A stretch of DNA of 64,000 bases from Trissonchulus latispiculum. Taxonomy: Eukaryota > Nematoda > Enoplea > Enoplida > Ironidae. Under the pieces are notes generated by a model that saw only the letters and a list, made by a program, of their open reading frames with translations, was not told where the DNA came from and searched no databases. This document shows, in pieces, positions 55,488-64,000 of this stretch (positions are counted from its first letter, which is position 1; every line of letters begins with the position of its first letter). The stretch covers positions 1 through 64,000 of the forward strand of contig JASAND010000669.1 in the NCBI GenBank assembly GCA_030248195.1, in the 5' to 3' direction. The position numbers and the translations under genes were made by a program.

Positions 55488-57290
55488 GCGGATGTTACCA
55501 TTGTATGTAGCTTGTCATATGTAAGTTGTAACTTGTGACTATTGTGAATAGGTAAAGGCTGGTTCACACTGGCCTTTAAACTGCCTGCTATAGGTTAAGC
55601 GATATAGCTTAAGACTGAGTCAGTGTAAGTCAAAGTTTCAGAAAACCAAGTGACTTATTAAAATTCATTCATTAAAACTTCATTAAAATTCATTCTTCAA
55701 ACCTAACCATAACTTATTAATATTAACTTGAAGCTTGGTCAGTCCGTTTGAACCAGATTTGAAGTCGGGCTCGTTTTATTTACTGACTGTCTGTTAAACT
55801 ATGTGGGGAAATGTGCAGTCAAAGTAACTAACTGCTCGTTTGCAGCTGCCTAGAGTGTTATAATACATTGCCGAAAGCGTCATTTTTGTCACTCTTTACG
55901 GTATTATGTACTCGTTCAGTAATCTAGTTCAGCTGGTGAGGTATGGTGAAAATTTCGTATCGGAATTTGTTCAACTTTTTACCAGTTAAGCTATAAGCTT
56001 ATTTCGGGGTATGTATTTACGTGTGCTCTTTTTGTTTTGCTTCTGTTATCGTGTTTTGCTTTGTTTGCCTGTCCTCGTGCAGGGTATTGCATGTTGAATC
56101 ACTTCCTTGGAGGCGATGCGAACTGTACACTCGTGCTTTCGTGAATTAATGGGCTTCACATGCCAAAGTAATAATATGTGTTTGTTACTTGTATACTTAT
56201 TGGTTTCTAATAACCTTTATATTCTCAAAAACTGTCTATCAGCGGAGAGCAAACTTCATCAGTCTGAGCGTCTTTGTTTTGAAATTCGAACTCGAATTGG
56301 CCTCAAATTCCTTCAAAATGTGAATCTCTCTAGAGTCCCTAGAGACATTCGAACAAAGAGGGAGGTCATAGATTGGGCAATGTGTTTGGATGTTAACTAA
56401 ATCTCCCACATCAAAAAGTGGAATGAAAAAACAAAAAATCCTGTTCCTCTCAATAACTGATTGTTAATTAATTAATAATTAACAAAAATAAATTTAAAAA
56501 ATCGTGTAATTAAGCATGCAGATGAAATTAAACATTGCGTTTTACTCGTGCTAATGACTTCAGTGGCCAGTTTTACATTTTAGTCACCATTTTGATAGCT
56601 CCAGAACAGTATCAAAACTGCAAAACCTGTACTTTATTGTTGCAAGGTTTTACCTGTACTTTATATCCGTAGTGCTGCTTAATAAAGCTGCTACGCCAAT
56701 CAGCTAACTAATGGCCTTTTCAAGAAAGGGTAGAGTAGAGTCAAAAGTACCCGTTTACAAAAATACTCGCTTTATTAGACTCAAGCTTGAGTTTTCCTCT
56801 TTAGCTTCTCCATGAAAAGGATTGAGCTAATTTTAACTATACTCTAACCTTTCTTGAAAAAATCCTATCAATTATTGCCCGTGAGTTTTATGTAACCAGG
56901 CCCTGGTGTCGTGGTTTTGCATTTGTTGCTTCTGTGCTGTATATTTATTCATTGCATAGGATTTTTACTTGCCTTCTCTTCTTCGAATGTGATTTTTGTG
57001 ATTTTCTGTATTTGAAAGAGTAAAAGTCAGGTGGCTTTATTCATAAGCTCATGTTAAAATATGCATTGTGTTGCTTACGAAATCTTGAAAACTATTGTAG
57101 ACGTTTGGTGATTCCTCAACTTTCAAACTTATGTAGTCTTTAATTATGAAACTTGAAACGTTCCTGCATACCATTCATGTGACTTTTACTCCTTCAAGCT
57201 TACACGATTGTTTGCCACCGACCTAATTTTCTCCAGCCGAGCCGGCCGGCCGAACTCAGCGGCTTAGCAATGGTTAGAACGGATCGACCT
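55488..57290. other. Gene-free stretch downstream of trehalase
   Basis: No exon is supported. A small MITE-like segment at about 56714-56866 has inverted ends (GGCCTTTTCAAGAAAGG and CCTTTCTTGAAAA) and TTAACT-rich content, similar to the PIF-like elements. A 97-codon ORF at 56107-56400 has no recognisable domain. Confidence 0.35.
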
Positions 57291-57294
57291 GTGA

Positions 57295-57440
57295 ACATAG
57301 GATAACGTGGGATAAATAGGGGGTGCAGTCTCCCCCCAGATCGACAGAATACGGGTAGACCCCTCAGTGAGAATGGAAAAGGGCAGACCATCTCGTCCGG
57401 AACCAGAAAAGGGGGGCCCCTCAGCGAGTTTCACCAAAAG
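57295..57440 (-). repeat. Dispersed repeat B, copy 3
   Basis: In inverted orientation it carries GGGTAGACCCCTCA, GGGCAGACC and CCCCTCAGCGAG, matching the motifs at 36100-36440. Confidence 0.5.
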
Positions 57441-57679
57441 TTGCAATAAACCATCCTAGTCTGTTCGCTTTACCGGCAAGGACGCCAGGTTTGCCAGCTC
57501 TGCAACTGCTCATTAGAAAGCAAGTTTGTGGTTTAAAGCGAGCAATCGAAGAGAAAGAATACTACTGATTCCGAAATTAGATGTAAGTGTGATTGGACGA
57601 AAATAATCTTAGCTTAATCTTAGCTTAATCTTAGTCAGAGCTGGCCAGCCAGCTATGATTAAGTCAATCGGGACAACTA

Positions 57680-59013
57680 AAGTCTGACCAAAAAATGTAG
57701 AAAGCGAAATTGTTTTCTTTCTATCTCAAAAACGCTTCAAGATTGCTACCACAAAGTATATATTTTCTGAACCGGACTAATGAGATCTTTCTTTTCGTGA
57801 AAAAATTTTTTTGAAATTTCCCGTGCGATTTCAAAGGGCGCCGCTTTTATATATACAGAAGGATTGGTAGATGGTACTGCCGCGATTTTTTCAGGAAAAT
57901 TTTCCCCTTGTATGAAAGTGCTACACACCAAATTTCAACTTTCTTGGCTGAAAATTGCGTGAGTTATTCAATTTTTTAGATTTTCAAAATCCTTTGATCT
58001 TTGCCGCTTTTTCGACTTTGACTTGTTATTACTCGCGACTCACTCAACGAAAAAATTTTTCGATTAGATTTTCAGGACCGCTTAGGCGCCCGCTTTCACC
58101 CGATATATGTGAGATTTCAAAATTTGAAAGTCGATTTTTTCGAAAAATACCACTTTTTGACCCAAAATTTCGACATAGCGAGTCTAGCAAAAGTGAGTAA
58201 AAATTACATAATCATAAAGTTCAATCTAAGCTGAATCCAACGATATAAAGTTTTTGTGGCTACGACTTACATTGCGGCCGCAATGAATTTTTAAACAATT
58301 TCCCCTTTTCAGCTGGTTTTTGCTAGTTTACACTGGTTCAGGCAAATCAAGGCGGCAACATCAAAGGGAGCCAAAAACCAGCTGAAAAAGGGAAATTGTT
58401 TAAAAATTCATTGCGGACGCAATGTAAGTCGTAGCCACAAAAACTTTATATCGTTGGATTCAGCTTAGATTGAACTTTATGATTATGTAATTTTTACTCA
58501 CTTTTGCTAGACTCGCTATGTTGAAATTTTGGGTCAAAAAGTGGTATTTTTCGAAAAAATCGACTTTCAAATTTTGAGATCTCACATATATCAGGTAAAA
58601 GCGGACGCCTAGGCGGTCCTGAAAATCTAATCGATAATTTTTTCCGTTGAGTGAGTCGCGAGTAATAACCAGTCAAAGTCGAAAAAGCGGCAAAGATCAA
58701 AGGATTTTGAAAATCTAAAAAATTGAATAACTCACGCAATTTTCAGCCAAAAAAGTTGAACTTTGGTGTGTAGCACTTTCATACAAGGGGAAAATTTTCC
58801 TGAAAAAATCGCGGCAGTATCATCTACCAATCCTTCTGTACATATAAAAGCGGCGCCCTTTGAAATCGCACGGGAAATTTCAAAAAAAATTTTCACGAAA
58901 AGAAAGATCTTATCAGTCCGGTTCAGAAAATATATACTTTGTGGTAGCTATCTTGAAGCGTTTTTGAGATATAAAGAAAACAATTTCGCTTTCTACATTT
59001 TTTGGTCAGACTT
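57680..59013. mobile_element. Fold-back element with TA duplication, copy 2
   Basis: The ends AAGTCTGACCAAAAAATGTAG and complement are flanked by TA. Arms of about 600 bp are inverted copies and meet near 58350. The two strands give mirror-image ORFs of 81 codons in the arms, a by-product of the palindrome. The terminal core GACCAAAAAATGT is shared with 10383-11529. Confidence 0.7.
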
Positions 59014-59535
59014 TAGATCAGTACAGCACGGCTAGCAATCTGAAATATAGGCCGGGCAGGCCGGTCGGCTCGATTGGCCCTTTCCAGACCGGCGACAAAA
59101 AATAAATGTCACTAGATCATGGTCGTATTTAGTTATCGTGTGACCCTACCAGTACAGTGTAAATAGTTCTCTGTGTATATGTGTAGTATACAGTTGAAAT
59201 ATATACAGTATGTAAATTTTAGTAAAGTCGGGTATTACTGATCACATCTTGTAGCTTCTGTAAAGTGATCTATCGTAAAAACTTTGTGGAAGAATCTATT
59301 TGAGGCAGATTTTATGTTCGTTGACAAAAAGATGAATATTAAAATCAGTCGCTTCCACTACACGTCGACGCTTCCAGAAGTGGCATGGGACATCAGCTCC
59401 GTTGAAGTCTGAGTTGTGTTGTACTTTAAGATTAGGTTGAAGCCTACAGCACCCAGTGAAAGAGAACCACTCGTGAATTACAGGAGTTGGTAATAAGTAG
59501 TTACTAAGGCAATGAGCTTGATGCCAGAATTGATG

Positions 59536-62500
59536 TTAAAGTTGACCCTTCTGTTCCTCGTTTTCACAGATGGTCACTTTTCGCCACCGATACCGATTAT
59601 TGTCTTCGCCTTTGGGCGTCATCTCAACACTGGAAGTGACTGAGCTGTCATTGTAGAGCAAAGGCTTATCCAGTTCATTTCTCCAGTCTGGGTCAATGTA
59701 GTGCGTCAGAGCACTCTTGGTGCTGCCATTCTCTCCCTGATGATTTTTGGGCTTTTTACGATAGGAATAGCATAAAAAGAGGATCACATTTCCGCATAGG
59801 ACAAGCCATTCTACCAATGTTATGACCGAAAAGCCGAGCCATAGACCTAAATATAATATTTTTAATCGTGGAAGCTAACTGGCTGATGTCTACTTATGGG
59901 CCAAAAGTCTACAACACTTTCCTCGATTTTCCATTATACACAAAAATTAGTGCTAACTCAGGTTGCCCCTGCTTACCTATCTGGCCGCCGAAATCTGCCA
60001 TGAGGTTTACAAACTGAAAAGTAAAAATAGTCATTTGAAACGGTGTGAGTCTAACATAATCGTTTAGGTACTGTTCAAATTCGAATTCAAATTCAAATTC
60101 AAATATAGGAATTAGGCTTAAATTTGTGTGAACGTTCAAACAAAATTAATTTATGTAAAGTTTAGTATTCCTTAAAAGTCAAATTTCGCTGACTCACCGC
60201 ATAAGCTTCCCTTTCAACGACCATATCAAAACTCATCTGTTCGTAGTATACTTCCACCAGAACTGCATTTTCTCTAAAAGAATTGAATTTCTAATTAGCT
60301 GAGACATTAAATTTCAATGTTTGCTACATAAGTCTTGAAGTTTAAAGTTGATTTTTAAAGAGTTTAAAGTGTTTAAAGTTGAGTTTAAAGTTTACATTGA
60401 TTTTTAAATTCCTACTTCTAAAAATTTACCTGTAATCCTCAATGCAGGTCAAATTTCCTGGTTCACAGTCGCCGATCTAAATGAAAATGCAACAGCGACA
60501 TAATTAACACACTTCCTAGCAATTAACAAGTGCGGAAACTTTTAGTAAGGAATCTTAGCGAAACTGAAACTGCAATACAAACAAGTTACCCCTTAAAAGG
60601 GGAATAATACCGCCGTAGAGTTGAGATTTATGTGTTCAACGTTTTGTTTGTTTTCATCATACTGTTCTAGTGGCGGTGACGTTAGCTTTTGACTAGTTTC
60701 AACTCCCCGACATTTACCGTTTCTGAGACAAAAGAATGGGAGTATTTTATTGCCATTTGCCACTGCCAATTCTGAAACTAAAATTATACCTGAAGAAGGA
60801 TTCGATCTGTGTCCGGAACAGTGCCAAGCGGACACTCTAGCCACTACAAGACTCTGACTCTAGCGATTTTATCGAGTAAACCGCGTTAGAGAAAGTTATC
60901 ATTTGCCTATATATGTTTATTTTAAACAATTTATTTAATCTAAATTCTGAAGCAAAGCAAACACTAATGATATAAATACAGTGCAAACGCAAAATCAGTG
61001 TTTGCACACGAAAATTGTAACATCAGCTTTAGCTACTTATTGATCTGTTAAACCTCTGCCAATCAAGTGACAGGCAAATAACGCATGATTTTCGGTAATA
61101 TGAGAAAAGGCAGAGAGTGATCGTGTGCAAAACAATTTACAGGGTTTTGAAAATTAACTAAATTGACTGTAATGATGCTCTAAAAGTTGCAAAATCGTAG
61201 AAAAATTGTTGGGCAAAAAAAACCTGCGTAACAGGGACATGTGTTGAAGATAGGACGGAAATCCTCCGCGCCAAGCAATTTACATGCAAAACATATGAAT
61301 TCAGATGGGTCAACCCATTACAAGTATACCGCCTGCGGCGGTATAAAAATACAGAAAATGTGTTTTCTGTCTTTACTTCAGAAAGGTCTTTACAAACCTA
61401 AAACTCAAGTTTTTAGCTTTCTGTATAATAGTCACTCTCGTGATAATTTACATCAACTCAGAACTGGAAGTTGAATAACCACACAATAAGATTCTGCGAC
61501 TTACTGCGTAATGTCGAGCTGGCCATCTTGCTGCTGAATAGGTTACTGCATAGACAAATTGTCTGAAATAGTAATTAATAATTATGTATAGAAATACTTA
61601 AATAACTAATGTACATATACAGAGATGCCGCGGCTAAAATAATACAAATAGCAATCAACACCAAAACCCTTTGTATTATCCATTTAAATCTCATTTTGAA
61701 TTTGTAGGTTGAAATTAGTATTGTGATGTGATCCATTGTTGTAGTCGTTCTGAAGTTAGAGCGATTAGTCGCTTTGTGTCATGTGTTACAAGTTAGGGGT
61801 ACACTCAGTTTAGTAAAATCCAGGCTAGTGAACTAAACTAAAACTAAACTACAACAATTAGTGTTTTACATTTGAAAGGTTAAGGTCAAGGTTAAGATTT
61901 TACAAAAGGCAAAGGTTAACCTACTCGCAAGGGTGATTACACCCACAGCCAGGGATCTCCTTGTGAATATCCGCAGCTGCATTCCTCACAATGTCCAGAC
62001 ATGAACCTAAATAAAACAAAAGATAAATTCACAAGTTTCTGAGATGCAGTAAAACTTAATTACGTTAACTTGCTACGACAACTTTAACAATCTAACAACT
62101 TTAAGTATTTTTGTGTAATCGTACGACTTTCGGGATCATCAGCGCTGCAGTACTCTTCACCATCCGGCAGTGGAAATCTGGGATCTCCGCATCGGCAATT
62201 CTGTAGCAAGGCCCTCTGGAAACAACTGCGAAAGCATCCCTATAACAATATAAATTGCAATTACATACTCGTTATGACAACTTCGCACTTCAACTTATAT
62301 AACGGACCTTAGTTTGCTATTGTAAATATAGCAGAAACTAATAGGCATGAGGGGAAGTGAATATCAAGGGCGATGAAATTAACCCACCTCTGTGGTGTAG
62401 CTTGAGTTGTAGATATAATGTGAAGGGGCTATTCTAGTCTTGTGACAGTCGCCGTACGGTTTTGGCAGTCGCTGGAGATGTTGCTGAAACAAGCAGAAGC

Positions 62501-62886
62501 AGCCTTTTATGACGCAGTTAGGCTAGCAAGCAAAAGATGTTAAAAATTAGCATGCTCCTTTTCGCACGCACAAACTGTTCAGTTTTAGCACGGGCAGGAC
62601 TAAAAGCCGAGCGAAAAGGAGTCAAATTCAGTGATCAGCAGTTGTGGCATGTGGTAGGAATTGCAACAATACAATATTTAACTATAATTTATGTACCAAT
62701 ATATCAATATACTATACTAATATACCAATTTTAATCCAAAGGATGACACCATTCCAGTAGGAGCGCTGTAGCCAAAAGTATCCGGAAATGGATATTCCGT
62801 CTTTTCGTGAATGGCCAAACGAATTCCAGCCGCCTCTGTTGTGGCCAAATAATCCGAAAGGTTAGTGTAGGCAAGTAATCTTAACC
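59536..62886 (-). CDS. DEG/ENaC-family sodium channel, 3' part (nine exons)
   Basis: Exons on minus: 62886-62726 ([29 protein letters not shown]), 62483-62388 ([10 protein letters not shown]), 62239-62128 ([20 protein letters not shown]), 62006-61925 (SCLDIV...CGCNHPCE), 61562-61505 ([10 protein letters not shown]), 60476-60430, 60273-60198, 60013-59977 (ADFGGQIG) and 59846-59536 ([14 protein letters not shown], then a cytoplasmic tail). All junctions are GT-AG and the phases agree. The Cys-rich extracellular domain and TM2 with the GxS selectivity filter (GFS) are present. The first exons, with TM1, lie beyond the window. It is an amiloride-sensitive-type sodium or peptide-gated channel of the plasma membrane. 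The intron before the last-but-three exons holds a SINE-like sequence and an inverted repeat arm. Confidence 0.93.
60782..60870 (-). repeat. tRNA-like SINE fragment (channel intron)
   Basis: On minus, an A-box-like TAGTGGCTAGAGTGTCCGC is followed by GATCGAATCC, a B-box-like element. No acceptor stem is seen. Confidence 0.45.
61048..61345. repeat. ~297-bp repeat, left copy of an inverted pair
   Basis: Nearly identical, in inverse orientation, to 63704-64000. One end is TTAAACCTCTGCC; the other is a short palindrome TATACCGCC...GGCGGTATA. It lies in a channel intron. Confidence 0.75.
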
Positions 62887-62907
62887 CTAAAATAGTCAAT
62901 TTAATAC

Positions 62908-63565
62908 CAAGAGTACATAATAGATAAGAGTAAGAAACTCTTACGCTAGCATGTACAAATTATGTAAGGTATGCTCGGTTCATTAACTCGGGACCCCCCC
63001 CACCCGAAACTTCCGGGGGGGGGGTCCCACTTTGCACTAACTACACGCTTTCGTATAAGCGTGTGTCTGCTCGTTGATTGGCCCGTTAGCCTTAAGGCTT
63101 ATTGTAGGCAAATTAATTAATTATAACTTTAATCAGGTAAATGCAATTAAAAAACTAATTCGACAACTATGTAGCATTTTTTCTGCTCTTTCCAATGATA
63201 TAAAAACTGTTGCATAATACAAAAATTCGAAGGAATGTAACGTGCAACAATTTTTACATCATTGAAAAGAGCAGAAAAAATGCTACAAAGTTGTCGAATT
63301 AGTTTTTTAATTGCAATAACCTGATTAAAGTTATAATTAATTAATTAAAATAACTAATAAATTGCCTACAATAAGCCTTAAGGCTAACGGGCCAATCAGC
63401 GAGCAGACACACGCTTATATGAAAGCGTGTAGTTAGTGCAAAGTGGGACCCCCCCCGGAAGTTTCGGGGGGGGGGGGGGTCCCGAATTAGTGAACCGAGC
63501 ATACCTTACATAATTTGTACATGCTAGCGTAAGAGTTTCTTACTCTTATCTATTATGTACTCTTG
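62908..63565. mobile_element. Fold-back element, CAAGAGT family, copy 4
   Basis: It starts CAAGAGTACATAATAG, ends with its complement, and is flanked by the perfect 7-bp repeat TTAATAC (62901-62907, 63566-63572). It is a long palindrome with arms of about 300 bp, each with a poly-G block (CTTCCGGGGGGG). It lies 22 bp upstream of the first channel exon in the window. Confidence 0.8.
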
Positions 63566-63703
63566 TTAATACTATAAACAATCAACTTTCAGTAAATCAA
63601 CAAGTCACCCCAATTAAACTACAGTTGGATTAAATCAATAAAATCAAACTTGTAACCAATAGCTTAACAGCGTCCTTTCAATCCATAATTTCAATTCTTT
63701 TGT

Positions 63704-64000
63704 TATACCGCCGGAGGCGGTATACTTGTAATAGGTTGACCCATCTAAATTCCTATGTTTTGCATGTTAATTGCTTGGCGCGGAGGATTTCCGTCCTATC
63801 TTCAGCACATGCCCCTGTTACGCAGGTTTTTTTGCCCAACAATTTTTCTACGAGTTTGCAATTTTTAGAGCATCATTACAGTCAATTTAGTTAATTTTCA
63901 ACGCCCTGTAAATTGTTTTCCACACGACCACTCTCTGCCTTTTCTCATACTACCGAAAATCGGGCGTTATTTGCCTGTCACTTGATTGGCAGAGGTTTAA
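63704..64000. repeat. ~297-bp repeat, right copy of an inverted pair
   Basis: Inverse copy of 61048-61345, ending in GGCAGAGGTTTAA at the window edge, so its outer border cannot be fully judged. Confidence 0.75.

Noticed and set aside
61048..64000. A single transposon that captured channel exons
   Set aside because: The same gene continues in phase outside the repeats (60476-59536), so two separate insertions are simpler, though TTAA at both ends keeps the option open.

Overview
This is nuclear DNA from an animal, most likely an invertebrate. It carries a DEG/ENaC sodium channel gene (a metazoan family), a trehalase gene and a SET/MYND gene, all with GT-AG introns, and much of the rest is fold-back DNA transposons, MITE-like elements and tRNA-derived SINEs. 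I cannot name the species. A short TTAGGC array near 29.0 kb hints at nematode-type telomere repeats but is too weak to decide.

Layout. 0-5.2 kb: short transposon copies and SINE-like sequence. 5.2-6.75 kb: a SET/MYND (SMYD-like) gene. 7-16.3 kb: dense nested non-autonomous DNA transposons (fold-back elements, GC-rich hAT-like MITEs, GGTTAACC-rich arrays). 16.6-18.1 kb (minus): a three-exon gene for a secreted protein with a duplicated Cys-rich domain. 18.9-21.3 kb: palindromic minisatellites and another fold-back element. 21.9-23.4 kb: a decayed SMYD copy. 24-35.8 kb: gene-poor DNA with scattered repeats. 35.8-55.5 kb: a trehalase gene split by a Polinton. 57.3-59.0 kb: repeats. 59.5-62.9 kb (minus): the 3' part of a DEG/ENaC channel whose first exons lie beyond the window, with a fold-back element and two long inverted repeats in and beside its introns.

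The centrepiece is a complete Maverick/Polinton (adintovirus-like) element at 37900-51323, bounded by 89-bp terminal inverted repeats with one mismatch and a perfect 6-bp target duplication (CATGGC). All recognisable genes are open: protein-primed family B DNA polymerase on plus; on minus, adenain-like protease, double jelly-roll major capsid, small pVI/pX-like basic protein, minor capsid (penton), retroviral-type integrase with chromodomain, two basic proteins, packaging ATPase, a Pro-rich protein and a membrane-anchored protein; a separate minus-strand gene lies at the right end. The minus-strand genes from 46556 to 39573 are packed almost without gaps, five of the junctions overlapping. The polymerase seems to be expressed from a left-end promoter (CRE, TATA box) through short spliced leader exons: the first AUG of the leader is in frame with the polymerase reading frame 7 kb away.

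The most unusual feature is in the first leader intron. Five ~60-nt hairpin units have terminal stems that differ between copies by compensatory changes, and they are followed at once by a ~285-nt domain of nested long-range helices with two GNRA tetraloop hairpins. Together they look like an undescribed structured RNA locus of a Polinton.

The Polinton sits 22 bp upstream of a trehalase exon. About 100-130 codons expected between the flanking trehalase exons are not found. Either the host gene is broken or the assembly has lost sequence at an adjoining poly-G tract.
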